Part shown: positions 38,593-51,479 of the stretch, one piece after another
Layout of the letters: each line of letters opens with the position of its first letter
Position numbering within the stretch: the first letter of the stretch is position 1
Translations under genes and position numbers: made by a program
Notes under the pieces: generated by a model
What the model was told of the DNA's origin: nothing
What the model saw: the letters and a program-made list of their open reading frames with translations, nothing else
The model's database searches: none
NCBI RefSeq assembly: GCF_031755915.1
Contig: NC_083387.1
Coordinates: 22,446,501 to 22,510,500, forward strand
DNA length: 64,000 nucleotides
Direction of reading: 5' to 3'
DNA from: Ziziphus jujuba
Taxonomy: Eukaryota > Streptophyta > Magnoliopsida > Rosales > Rhamnaceae

Positions 38593-41500
38593 TAGGAATG
38601 TCAATTTGCCCCATCCATCCCGAAAACCACGGTGTACCGCTCCGTTACCCGTAAAAACGGGATGATAAGGCGGGCTCGGGCTAAATTTCTTAGATCCGAA
38701 GTGGGGCTAGGTCGGGACCGGGGATTAAATACCCCGGCCCAAACCCAGCCCGTATATATTTACTTTATTATTATTTTTTTTAATATTTTGAAACTTTAAA
38801 CTTATGCCTTTCTCCCAGCCGGCCCTAAACACAAACACATTCCTCTCAGTCAACAGTATACACACACTCACCAGACACCAGTCACACTCCACTCAACTCC
38901 CTTCCCTAAGCTCCACCACCATCTCCCTCAGCTCTCTCATCTCTGCTTAGTCCAGCTCCAGTAGTGCCGCCAACACCATCTCCGATCTCCCTCAGCAGTC
39001 AGCTCCAGCAGTGCCGCCACCACCATCTCCGATCTCCCTCAGCTCTCTCAGCCGATTCTTCTTCACAGCCGCGGCCACCACCAGCAAGCATCACCTCCTC
39101 CCTTAGGTTAGTCTTGATTTCCTTTTTTTTTTTTCTTTTCTTTTTTTTTTTAATGAAATGATTGAGTCATCTGAATATGGATTATGATACCTAAGTCCCC
39201 CTGGCAGGGATTGCAATGAAGAACACTGGAAACATATAGGGATTTAAACTTTCCTTTTTTTATATTATTTGGTTTTTGGATGGTTTTGCATCTATTGTAA
39301 TATCCAGAAACTTGGATTAGTAATCTTGTTTGTGTAATATCCTATTACATTAATTCAATTGCAAAAAGCAACTATTGTTTCTTTTTGATGATGATGATGA
39401 TATATCTCTTTTTTTCGATGAAAGTCCATATTGATGGCTGTGTCATGTGTGAACTGATTATAGCAGATTAATTGCTAATTTCCATATGGTTATCTTGGTG
39501 TGAAGCAATGGTTATGAGTAGCAAACTAGAATATAGCAATTCCTGGATAAGTTCTTTCACAGAAAGAAAGAAAAAAAAAAAAAAAGGAAAGGTAAGTGCA
39601 ATTTTTAAACGGGCATATAAATTAGAAAAATAGTATCACATCAGTTGATATTCAAAGAATTTATTTATATAAATAAGTGTATCAGTAAGCTTGGTTAGCA
39701 GTAAAACCTGGGAGTAACCACCAGATTTAGAATTCCAAGTTTGATGTGGGTGAAAATTGCTATTGGGAAAAGAAAAATCCAAACATTACCGAGCATAATT
39801 AATTTGAAGCTTTAAAAATCTATAGGTTTCGCTTAGATAGAATTATAGAATCAGTACTAGCACCGGTCAGCCAGTAAAATGAAGTTATTTTATGCAATTG
39901 CCGTGATTGTGCATTAGATCTCATATTGCATTAACAGTATGAGCTTCTAGCTAGATATTTTATTTATTAATGACCTCGACTTTGTGATTCGTTTCTCATT
40001 TCTCTTCTCTACTCAAAGAAATTAATATTACTTGCAAATTGGGAGTTGGTTAATATGATGTTCCTAACGAAGGAAAAATGATCAACCTTGTTTTGGTCCA
40101 TTTTTATAAAACAAATGCTAGCTAGAATATTCATTACTCAGGTAATATAAAAAGATAAATTAACAGCGGCTTTTCGTTTACTTCTGGAAGTAGAGACATG
40201 TGGCTGGTGGGCAGTGAGCTTCTTTATTACACTTATTTATTTATTTATTTATTTGTGTAATTACTTTTTTTGCATGTGAGAGTATTATATTTTCTGGTGA
40301 AATGCATGTGAGAGTACTATTACATTTGTATGGATGGTATCAACACATTAATCTAATTGTCTTGTCTTTCAATTTTTGTTTTTTTTTTTTATTTTTTTAT
40401 TTTATTTATTTATTTATTTTTTTTTAAGGTAAATTATGGCCGAAGCTAGTGGTTCGACAATTGGAAGCACTCCACATGACAAGGATCAATCATCATCAAC
40501 ACCTTTTAGCAACAATTCGACTCCAATTAGTACTCCTCAAGAAATACCTAGTCAAGAAGATATAAACCAAACTCCGATAGAGGTATGTGACAAGGATAGT
40601 AGTCAAATAATTGGAAAAAGAAAATTGATTTCGGTTGTGTGGAATCATTTTAAAAAGGTAAAGATAGATGGGTGGATAAGGCCGTATGTAATTATTGTAG
40701 TAAGAAACTAGGAGGAGGAAGTAGAAATGGAACAAAACATTTGCATGATCATTTTAAAAGGTGTCCTCTTCGAACACAAAAGGATATTAAGCAAGCAATT
40801 TTGAATCCTACTAAAGATGCTGGTGGAAAAGTTAAAGTTGGTACATATACGTTTGACCAAGAGAATGCCAGAAAGGAGCTTGCAAACATGATTGTTTTGC
40901 ATGAATACCCTCTTTCAATAGTTGTACATTATGGGTTTAGGAGGTTTATGAATATGGTTCAATCATTGTTTAAAGTGGTTTCTCGTAATACAATTAGAAA
41001 TGATATTTTTAAATTGTATGATTACGAAAAATCCAAAACAATGGAGTTGTTAGAGAAGAATTATGGTAGAGTTGCAATTACTATGGATATGTGGACATCT
41101 AACCAAATAGAGGCTTCATAGCTATTACGACACATTTCATTGATGATAATTGGATACTTCAAAGTCGAATTATAAGGTACTTTATAAGTTTATATATTAA
41201 ATTTCATATTTATTGGATTGTTTTATGTATTTAGTTTATTATAACTATTTATTATTATTATTTTTTGTAAGTTTGTATATGCACCTTGTCCACATACTTC
41301 TGAGGCTCTTTGCAATGTTTTTATGGATTGCATATTGGATTGGAATATAGATGGTAAGCTTTCTACTTTGACCTTAGACAATTGTAGCACAAATGATGCT
41401 TTGGTCAATCTTCTTTTGAATAAGCTTCCAAATTCTTCATTTTTGTTAAATGGTCAATTTTTTCATATGCGGTGTGGTGCACATATATTGAATTTGATTG

Positions 41501-43228
41501 TGAAAGATGGTTTGGAAATAATTTGTGGAAGTATTGAAAAAATTCGTGAAAGTGTTTATTTTTGGACATCAACACCAAAAAGAGAGGAAAAATTCTTAGA
41601 ATGTGTTCGTCAATTGAAAATTTCTTGTGATAAGAAGTTGGTTCTTGATTGTAAAACTAGGTGGAATTCTACATATTTGATGCTTGCTACTGCTTTAAAA
41701 TATAGGACTGTTTTTCCTCATTTGAAACAACAAGAGTCACTATATAAATGTTTGCCTAGTGATCAAGATTGGGATTTAGCCAAAGAGATTTGTGAAAGAC
41801 TAGAATTGTTTTATGAAGTGACTGAAATATTTTTAGGAACAAAGTATCCTACAGCTAATCTTTTTTTCCCACACATTTGTGAGATTAGGATGTCAATTTA
41901 TGATTGGCTAGCATCTTTTTGTGAGGAAATTAGATTGATGGCCGCGGGTATGATATCTAAATTTGAAAAATATTGGAGTGAAACACATGGAATAATAGTT
42001 GTAGCAACTCTTTTAGATCCAAGGTATAAAATGAAAGTGATAGAATATTGTTTTCTTTTGATTTATGGGGATGAAGGTGTGCATAAGATAGCCATTATAC
42101 GTCAAATTTGCTATGATTTAGTGAAGGAGTATCAATCAAAACGCAATTTGAGTGCAAATGTTTCATCTTCCCAATCCAATGTGATTCCATCTAAAAAAAA
42201 AGATCGTTTGGCAAAATTTGATTTATTTGTTTCTAGCACTACTAATATTGATAATGTAAAATCTGAACTTGATCATTACTTGGAGGAGCCGGTTTTACCT
42301 AGATCTAATGACTTTGACATATTGACATGGTGGAAAGTAAATGCAATGAAGTATCCTACTTTGCATAATATTGCAAGAGATATTTTAGCCATTCCAGTAT
42401 CGATTGTTGCATCTGAGTCTGCATTCAATACCAGTGGAAGATTTGTGAGTTCACATCGAAGTAGACTTCATCCTAAAACTTTGGAAGCTTTGATGTGTGC
42501 ACAAGATTGGTTATGGGCTGAAATTAATGGTATGAAAAATTAAATTTTATATTCTTTTGTCTTAAATAATTTTTGTATTTATTGTTAACTAATTAATCTC
42601 ATTTTTGTTAGCTTGATCTTCTTCACCATATGTTGGAGCTTGTTCTTCTACTATGAGTGACATAAAAATTGATGAGGAGGTAAATTGAATTTATTTATTA
42701 CAAAAAATGTTTATATTAAATTGTTTAAAATTTTTTGATATTATTTAATATTTTTGTCTATTTTTGTAGCAATCAACTCTTACGGAACATTCTTCCATGG
42801 AGACTTAAGGAAATGAGAAGTAAAACTTTATTATGTGCGCATGTGTATTTTTATAAATTTTATGTTTATGTATTTGGATTATATTATATTGTATTTTTTG
42901 AGAATATATGTCATTAAAATTATAAATTTGAACTTTGATATCTTTTATTGTATTTTTATTATATTTTTGGTCATTTTATTTACATTTTACTTATAGAAGA
43001 AATTTTTTTTATATAAATTTATCAAAAAAAAATTATATCAATTATATGAAAAAAAAAAAAAAAAGGGTGGGGGGAAACCATCCCCGCACCGCCACCGATT
43101 GGAGAATCCCTGTTCCCGCCTCGCTTCTAAAGAAACGGGAAAAACTGCGGGGATGGGATGAAAATTTTCCATGGGGATGAAGATGAAATTTTAAAAACCG
43201 ATCTCGTCCTGCCCCATTGACATCATTA
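38593..43228 (+). mobile_element. hAT transposon, 4636 bp
   Basis: Flanked by the perfect 8-bp target duplication ATCGTGGG (38585-38592 and 43229-43236). The single empty site is at 7658-7665 in copy A. The ends are TAGGAATGTCAAT and, on the other strand, TAATGATGTCAAT, an imperfect terminal inverted repeat. Subterminal sequence on both sides is rich in CCCCGC/GGGATG-type motifs. An untranslated leader at about 38800-39105 is followed by an intron to about 40428, ahead of the transposase. Confidence 0.95.
40436..42543 (+). pseudogene. hAT transposase (RICESLEEPER-like), degenerate
   Basis: Transposase with an N-terminal BED zinc finger (VWNHF, then CNYCSKKLGGG and HLHDHFKRC), a central RNase-H-like region (MDMWTSN; LDNCSTNDALV; HMRCGAHILNL; CKTRWNSTYLML), and a C-terminal hAT dimerisation domain (FDILTWWKVN, then VASESAFNTSGR). 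The ATG is at 40436. Two probable 1-base deletions break the frame: one near 40670 within the BED finger and one near 41107 just after the MDMWTSNQ segment. An intron probably lies at about 41176-41272. The last 406 codons from 41323 are open. The element could not move itself with this copy. Confidence 0.88.
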
Positions 43229-43236
43229 ATCGTGGG

Positions 43237-44391
43237 CCGATTTTTCAAATTAAAATTTCCAATCCTAGTTTGAAATTATATATAAACATCTGAATAACAA
43301 CCAAGAGGTAATGCCTCAAATTACCTGAACGAAGGAACTCAATTTGGATTTTTCTTCTTCTTCTTCTTCTTTTTTTCCTTCAGGAAATATATTTTTCTAC
43401 GCAAGTAGTTTGAATTTTTAGAAATAATGATTACTTTAATAAAAGAAAAATACGAAGTAAAAGAAATATTGATTAATATACTTTTGATAGGACAAAATTT
43501 TGTCTTGTCATATATAAAACTAGATAATAATTTATCTATTAAACTGTTTATTAGGTAGGATGGGGCAAAACCAAAGTGATTATTTGATTGGACTATTACT
43601 GTATATTTCATTATTTCTTAAAAAAATAAATAAAAGAGACTACTATAGAATGTTTCATTATTTCTTTAAAAAAAAAAAAAAATCTTGGTTGGGTTGCTGA
43701 TCTTGTAAAGACAAGCATGTTTGTGAATATTTTTCTCTTTTATTCTTTTTTTTTTTTTTTGGGGCTAAAATTGTCAATATTTTTCCCAGGAGTGGAGACA
43801 TTGTCTCCTTCATTATCAACTTTGCCAATGTAATGAATTTTTTTTTTATATATGGTATATATCAAAATTTGAATACACCTTTTTTTTTTAATATATATAT
43901 ATATATATGTATATATGTATATATATTAACAAAGATACGTACCTTGTTACATAAGGTGTGTTTATATGATTGGATGATGAGATAAATTTGAAGATAATGA
44001 GTTTGAACAGCTGGTGTTTCAGTTTCTTTAAAGCATTCGTATTGATTTTGGACTAAATTTATAGAAATGCTACAAATGATCACAATCCATCTGGTACTAC
44101 TCAAAAGTGGCTGCTATGTACTTGATTAGTACATTCCATAGCCACCATGGTTTGCGGTTAAAACTTGATAATCGCAAGTCCAAAAAAGTGTCTTCCGTTA
44201 TCAAAACTCTCGGGCACTAATTACTCTCCATTTCTTATTAGTTATTACATCTCCCTCCCTGTATTTTATACATATATATATATACACATATATTATATGA
44301 CCTATTCCACTTGCCCTCTAAAACTATCTGTGCCCACAAATCTTGTGACTAAAAGGAATTGAAAGCCAAAAGAAAATCAATTAATAAGGCC
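43237..44391 (+). promoter_or_regulatory. 5' flank of monooxygenase copy B
   Basis: Conserved upstream region matching 7666-8837. It includes poly-T tracts, an AT repeat at about 43891-43910 and a TATA-like stretch at about 44267-44280. The hAT element sits directly upstream and separates it from the TNL copy. Confidence 0.65.
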
Positions 44392-46840
44392 ATGGAAGTA
44401 ATTGAAGATGTCGTAATTGTGGGAGCTGGAATTGCTGGCCTCACAACAAGCTTGGGACTTTACAGGTTCTCACCTTGCTTATATTTTTTATTCTGATATT
44501 TATTTGCTTTTTCTAAGAACTATCTGTTAGTTTATAATGGATACATGGTAAGAAATGTACGAGCATAATTTTGCAGGCAGGGTATTAGAAGCTTAGTGTT
44601 GGAATCTTCGGATAGTCTAAGGATAACAGGATTTGCATTGCTAACATGGACAAACGCTTGGAAGGCATTGGATGCGGTTGGAATTGGTGACTCCCTGCGC
44701 CAACGACATGAGCTGCTTCGAGGGTAATCTTCACTTGCACTTTTAACTTCCTTTAGTTCTTTCATTTTTTGGTTATTTATTTGATTCCCAACATCTCTGA
44801 GATGTTTCTTTGTCATTGAAAAAATTCACTGCTTTTTGTTTCATTTCTTCAATGGTTCTAGCTAGAAAAGAAAAGCAACTCGGTACTTCCAAAGTATTTT
44901 TTGGTAGTCACTTAAACAGATCAAATTTATGCTGAAAATTTATAGTCTAATAGGCTTGTTTTTCTGTCAAATACTTATAACCATGCATTTGTAATCTGCA
45001 AGCTACAACTTTGTTTTATAACCATGCATTTGTAATCTGCAAGCTACAACTTTGTTTTATAACCATGCATTTGTAATCTGCAAGCTACAACTTTGTTCAT
45101 TTATTTTTACTTTTTCAAAAAAATACATTGTTGTTGCTTCCTGTAATCTTCTTCAAAAAGGAAAACTGACTGTGGGATTTCTGAATTCGTAGGAACGTGA
45201 CTTCCTCCACAATTTCAGAGCTCCAAACATAAAAAATGTCATTTGTTGCCAAAGGGAAACAGTAAGTTTAAATTGTAATCACAGTGCTTTAGTAGTAAGC
45301 TGAAGTGGGTGAAACTCTGCTAAAACTGGGTGTTTGATAATGTCCAGTGGAGAGCACGAAGTTCGTTGCTTGAGAAGGAAGTTATTATTGGAAGCCCTTG
45401 CCAATGAACTCCCTAATGGTACAATTAGATACTTGTCCAAGGTGGTTTCAATTGAGGAATCAGGCTATTTCAAGCTCATTCATCTTGCTGATGGAAATAT
45501 CATAAAAACCAAGGTAGAATCCAAATGTGGGGGACTTAATTTAATTGTAGATAACCTGTTTGATGGTTGTTCAACCAATTGATTGATATTTGTTTTGCTT
45601 CAACTTTGTGCTTTTGAATCTGATCCTTAAGTGCTGTGAATGAAAGGTATTGATTGGTTGTGATGGTGTGAATTCGGTGGTTGCGAAATGGTTGGGATTC
45701 AAGAAGCCTGCCTTTACTGGAAGATCTGGCTTCAGAGACTCTGCAAATTTCAATACCAAACATGACTTTGAGCCCATGTTAATGCAGTTCTTTGGACATG
45801 GTGTTAGGTTTGGTGCCATGCCCTGTGATGATAAATGCATTTACTGGTTTTTCACCTGGAGACCTTCTAACCAAGGCAAGCCCTTCATATCTATAATATA
45901 ATATATTCTCATTTTTCTTTCCTTGCTTCACAAAAACTTTCTTTTCCCTCTCACTCAACACAATAAATATCCATGCCAAAATGCAAAATAAGTTCTCGTT
46001 CTGAAACGTTTATGTTTTGGATTTTTGGTTTTCAATTCTTTTCTTAAAGGTTTTTAATTTGAGTTGCGTACAAGCAGCTTGTGGTTTAAATAATAGCTAG
46101 GCTTCTCGCCTAACTGGAAGCTTGAAGAGCATTTTACTTTTTGTCATTATTAAATGAATATATCAGTCATGTATGCTTGAATCTTGATCTTGATCTCTCC
46201 AAACAAAAAGAATAACAGAAAACCAAAAGCAAACCAAAACCAATGTGCATAAAATTCTCACTTTTTTCTTCTATTGTTCATTGCTCTTCTTTCTTGTAGA
46301 GAGAGAGTTAGAAGAAGACAAGCCAGAGCTAACGAGGCAATATGTGATGAGCAAGCTTGGAAATATACCAGAACAAGTAAGAGCGGTAATTGAGAACACA
46401 GAATTGGATGCATTTTTATCATCTCCATTAAGATATAGGCATCCTTGGGAGCTTCTATGGGGCAACATAAGCAAAGGCAATGTTTGTGTAGCTGGTGATG
46501 CACTCCATCCAATGACCCCTGATCTTGGACAAGGGGGCTGTTCTGCTTTGGAAGATGGTTTTGTTTTAGCTAGATGTCTTGTGAGGCACTATCGGAAATA
46601 AAGCAAAAAAGTGGTATAAAACCAGAAGAAGAATACAAGGAGATTGAAAAGGGTTTGAAGAAGTATGCCAATGAGAGGAGATGGAGGAGCTTTGATCTCA
46701 TTGCTACAGCTTATGTTGTGGGTTTTATACAGGAGGGTAACGGGAAAATTATTAGCTTCCTGAGGGACAAATTTTTTGCCCCAGTCCTGGCTGATTCGCA
46801 ATTGAAGAGGGCTGATTTTGATTGTGGGAAGATCATATAA
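44392..46840 (+). pseudogene. FAD-dependent monooxygenase, degenerate (copy B)
   Basis: Six exons as in copy A: 44392-44465, 44577-44723, 45193-45261, 45348-45513, 45647-45875 and 46300-46840. The FAD motifs are the same ([30 protein letters not shown]). It shares the exon 3 nonsense codon (TAA 45230-45232) and the exon 6 1-base loss with copy A, giving a stop at 46599-46601. It lacks copy A's second small deletion, so [11 protein letters not shown] through CGKII reads openly to 46840. Intron 2 contains a 41-bp sequence repeated three times (44977 to about 45099) that is single in copy A. Intron 5 differs from copy A by about 150 bp and keeps the GC donor. A C-terminally truncated or exon-skipped product is the most that could be made. 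Confidence 0.85.
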
Positions 46841-48424
46841 TCATTAGATGCTACCAACATGATTTTTGGTTAATCCTTATGTATGTCTAAATTACCATGT
46901 TTTGAATTCCCTGTGGACTGGATTAGATGTGAAACAGATGAATGAGGCTCCTCTAGTGGTATTCCCTTTAAATCCACGCATCATCTTGCTGCTTTTTGGA
47001 TTAGTTAATTATTATAATCCTATCCAACATATATATATATATATATATACTATTTCAAAAAATTACAATAATTTGAAAATTATTGTAATCCTCAAATTGT
47101 ACAATAAGGTTAATTTTCAATAATGAATGTTTCAAGAATATAAGTAGATCTTTGAATATATATCATTAATAGCCTTTATCTCTTTTTATTCTCTGACAAT
47201 AACGTTTCATGAAATCTCTCAAGTGGAGCTAACAAGCCTCATAAATATGAATATTTTGAATTTGTTGATGAATCTCATTTTGTTGGAAAAATCCCAGCAA
47301 GCAATGGCAACATGAAATGGCTACAAACTATTTGATCTATTTCTTTAGCATTTCAGAATCATGTAAATCTCTCATACAGTAACTTATCTGGAAAAATTTC
47401 AACAGCCAACCAATTTCAATCGCTTGAGGAACCTATAATATTTTCCATATGTTGAAAAAGTGGCTTAGTTTTATGTTAAAAAATTGATTGGCATGTGCTT
47501 GTCATTGTTGAAAAAGTGAAGCGTTTGCAAATTGAGAATATACACAGAAATTTGAAGGAAATTTTAATTAAAACTAATCTAGTATATCCGCATATCTCAT
47601 TTTAATTGTGTTAATATATTTTGATCAAAACAGAAAAGATAAATAACTAAATAAGATTTTTAAACTTATGCAATGGAAAAAAGAAACAAAATGTAAATTG
47701 CTATTAATCAAAAAGTGCAAAACAATATTTAACATCCAATTAAGAGAATTAATGATCAAAGTAAAGTATACTCATACAATTTGGCTTCCCAAAAATATAA
47801 ATGTTTATTACAAGGAAAATCTTTCATAAATTCTTAATTTAATGCAGAGCTTCTGTATATTAGTTAATACAAAATTTGTTCCGCGTGAATCCATGATTTT
47901 AATGATCTGGATACGAGGAATTTACCACTTGACCAGCTTTATTTGTCAAAAAAGTTTTTTTCGCTATTTTATTCATGTGACATGCAGTAAGAATATAGTA
48001 AATACATACTGCTAACCACGATTCTGTTTTTTTTTTTTTGGGGTGGTCAATCTTATTACAAACTTTTCCAAAACATTCAATGAGATCAAACAAGTCAGAA
48101 TTTGGATTTTTTTATTCTCTCTTTTTTTTTTCTTTTTTTTTTTTTTATCTCCTTCTCTATTCATCATACATTATTATTTTATTTAAAAATATTAATAAAG
48201 AAATAAAATGAACCAAGTAAAAATAAATAAATAAATAACTCATTTCTAAAAGGGAAATGAGATTCTATTAGTCAGACAAAAAATGAAAAAAAAAATGGAG
48301 ACAAAAATTCTCCCTTCAATAAGTCATTATCATTTGGTTCTTTTTTGGATGTATATCCATAATAATATATTTCATGTTAGTCATCCTCCAGTTTTGAGTT
48401 TTCATTGTGGGCCGAGTTTTCTAG
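46841..48424. other. 3' flank of monooxygenase copy B
   Basis: Matches 11057-12594. An AT run is at about 47031-47049 and poly-T tracts are near 48030 and 48120-48145. A small insertion near 47990-48040 is specific to this copy. No gene is visible. Confidence 0.6.
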
Positions 48425-49080
48425 TTAAAATTTGAAAAATTTGGCCCAATGCCTCCATAGGGATGAGCTTCACGATTTTTACCCCTTCATTTGCTATCTT
48501 TTTTTTTTTTTCTACTCTTTTAATTTTTAATAATCCCAAAATATCCTTATATCCAAATTTAATATTTTTACTTTTTTTTATTTTATGTTATTTCTTTTTT
48601 TTCTTTCACTCGAGAACATCACGCTTCCCTAAAGTTGGCTCATCTCTTCTCATTCATCCATCAAGCTTTCTTCACCTAGTTGTCGTTTTGCCAAATAGCC
48701 CCGTTTCGTCTCTCCGGTCACCAAAATTCCATACAAAGAAAGAAATTGATGGTTTGGAATTCGAAATTAGGGTATTGTGAAGAAGGAGGATGTGGATTTG
48801 TATACAAAGCTCAAGGGTGGTACTGCATGGCGGAAGCAGATGTGTAAGCTTGCTGTTTCACTTGGCCTCTCTGATAAAATGCCTGGTCTATTTGCTTCAT
48901 TTTTCCTTTGACTTTTCGATTTGAGTGGTTTCAAGGGTTTATTTAAAACATTTGTGGGGTGTATTTTTTTTTTTTTCTGATTGCTTTTGGGATAAGTTGG
49001 AATCGAAATTAGGGTTATGTTTTTTTGTTTTTGCTATTTCTGTAATTTTTTTCCTTATGCTTTTGTAATTTTTGTTTTAG

Positions 49081-49650
49081 GTAGTGTTCGATGTGCGATT
49101 TGACAGTCTGATAATGGAAATCGGCAAGGATTCGGGAATGGAGGACGGGGATTTTGTGGTGGAGACTTGCATTACACATACTCTACCCCTGGCATTGACA
49201 CTTGAGAAAGGATTAGAGAGTATCAAAGATGTTGTGAAAGGATTAGAGAGTATCAAAGATGTTGTGAGGAAGTTGAAGCTGAATCCTCCTTCTACCTCCA
49301 ATGGGTTCTTTCGGTTTCAGGTATTGGAAAATTCCTTATGTGATTTTCATTTCACATACTATGTTGTTTCACTTTGCTGTTTGGATACTATGTCGTTTTG
49401 TTTGGTTCATTTCATATGTGATTCTGTGAGGATTTCTAAAGGTCGCTGTGCCTTCCAGTGCGAAAGCTTTGGATTGGTTTGCCTATCAGTCAAAGTCTTG
49501 CGAGGTTTTCCCTCTGTTTTCATGTCGAAGGAAACAGAAAATCGTGATTGTATGTGAATGAAACCGTTGGAGTTTTTGGAATTGGGTCTGCTGTTCACTT
49601 TACACGGAGTTCTTCTTCTATCTCTGGAGAGTAGACAACGAGCAAAAGGT
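49081..49650 (+). pseudogene. Captured PHYLLO/isochorismate synthase-like fragment
   Basis: Two exon-like pieces with their intron: 49081-49320 (acceptor TTTTAG before, donor GTATTG after) and 49442-about 49650. They encode segments I recognise as the MenF-like N-terminal part of plant PHYLLO, the phylloquinone-pathway protein (VVETCITHTLP, KLKLNPPSTSNG, AVPSSAKALDWF, VFGIGSAVHFTRSS). A 30-bp direct duplication at about 49206-49265 repeats KGLESIKDVV in frame. Two frameshifts and a stop break the second piece. The rest of the gene is missing, so this is a fragment picked up by the transposon. The assignment rests on remembered family sequence, not a search. Confidence 0.7.
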
Positions 49651-49749
49651 TTAGATTCTCGTATATCTTATTTCTCCCTCATCAAAAGCATCTCCTATAA
49701 TGATTTAGGGGTTGCATTTGGTTTTTGTTGTTTGTTGTCTGTTGTTCAT

Positions 49750-49782
<33 letters not shown>

Positions 49783-50879
49783 GTAAAAGTAATTTTAACT
49801 TTATTAGGACAAGAGTTCCTTTTTTCCTATTGAGCTTTATGGCTGAACTGGTTAAAGTTGGGGGTTTGTAATACGATTCCCCAACTCCATAAAAGAAAAG
49901 GTTGCCCTTTGAATAGTTAGTCTGAAAGATGGATGTTTCAAACTTCTATTTGGAGGTCATGGACAATTTTAGAGCTATTGAGACTTACAACTTACCCTAT
50001 TCCATTGACATCAAGGTGCAGGAGGTTATGTAATCATTTTTTTAAGTGGCTTTAGGCTAACGAGCGGAATATGTGTTGAATAAGAACCCAAGATTTGTTA
50101 GTTATTTTGTTGAAAGGTCTATTTGGAAAATGACAAGGTAGAAATGAAATTGAATATTAACTTGAACTCTTCATTGGCAATTATGTAAGGAATGTTTCAA
50201 CATATATGCTAAAGGCTCTAAAACATTTTATGAAATTTAGAATAGTTTTGTCCATTTATTGGAAATTTGTGGTTGGTATGAAAAATTGATTAAGTAATGA
50301 TGGTTAGTTGCTTATGGTTATGCATCTAATTATGATGCAAAAATCTGTTGCCTTTAAGGTTCCTGCGTGTTTGATAATTTGCATTTGGTATTGCAAATAT
50401 GATGCATACTGTAGTGGCAATTTTTTTATCTGCATTTAGGTGTACGTCGTTTTGCATGAATACTTGGGTCTTTTAGATTTGTATGAATCTTTTCCTTGAC
50501 AGCTCTAAAAATGGTAGCTAGATGCTATTAAATTTAAGTAATGTTTGTGGTTTCTCCATAGATAGAACAAATGAGCTCTTGCAAAACAAAGGTAAAACTT
50601 CGACTGTTCATTAGTCACGGTTTTGTATGTGATAGTTATTTAATTTATTGCTTTACGTAGTTGCATGTGATACTTATTTAATGTATGTCTTTGCTGTTCT
50701 TAGTTGCCTGGTGCCATTGCTTGTCTTTTTATTACCGTAGTTATGTTGTGTAATGGTATGCTTTTTCTTATTCTTCTACTATTTGTTATTTATTTATTTT
50801 TATTACTTTTTGGTTATTGGCATTCCAAAGCATTGTTGAATGTTGATCATGTTGATGTTTTGTTTGATTTGTTGCATCT

Positions 50880-51470
50880 ATGATGTGTAGTTTGTTCTCT
50901 GTTACATGTTTTGTACTTGTTAGATTACTGGTGGATGAATTTGATGCTGCACTTTGGAATGTTGGCAGAGGTTGACAAGGAAGCAGCAAAAGAATTTGAT
51001 GGAAAACATTTTCACATTCTTCCTTTTTTTGCTGTTTTGGAGATTTGGGCATCCTTTAGCAAATCAGTCTATGAGATTGGATTTTGGTTCTATACAATTC
51101 ATATAGAGCAAGGGATATTACTGGGTATGAGCTATTACCTCAATTGTTAGATTTGAACCTTTATACTTCTTTATGGATACTCTAGGTATTTAATTATTTT
51201 CTTTGAAACTTGTATGCTAAACATTGTAACTAACTGTAGATATTTCGTTTGATTTCATCCAGGTATCAAATCGGTCTCCGTTTTAGTGGAGGTGCCCCAT
51301 ATGCTTTTAATGCTGTCACTAAAGTTTTTCATTATACCAATTGTGGTGCCAGTTGGTGTTCAAGATTTTGAAATTGATGGGGAACATTGGGTCAATTCGG
51401 GATTGATACCAACAGAGGCTTTTGTAGGAGCTGTAATATTCTCTAGGAGCTGTAATATTCTCTAGTTTTT
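50880..51470 (+). other. Unrecognised exon-like fragments in the Mutator-like element
   Basis: Two stretches look like exon remnants but match nothing I recognise: about 50925-51060 (DEFDAALWNVGRG in one frame) and 51264-51465, which follows an acceptor-like CCAG (IGLRFSGGAPYAFNAVTKVF). A further open stretch lies at about 48785-48910 (VDLYTKLKGGTAWRKQM). They may be more captured host sequence. Confidence 0.35.
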
Positions 51471-51479
51471 ATTCATAAA

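Noticed and set aside
38964..39161. Proline/serine-rich open frame at the left of the hAT element
   Set aside because: Better explained as the CT-rich untranslated first exon of the transposase, with a donor at about 39106.
48780..48860. Kinase-like string CGFVYKA in one frame
   Set aside because: Only a few residues match a P-loop, there is no kinase sequence downstream, and the overlapping frame is equally open.
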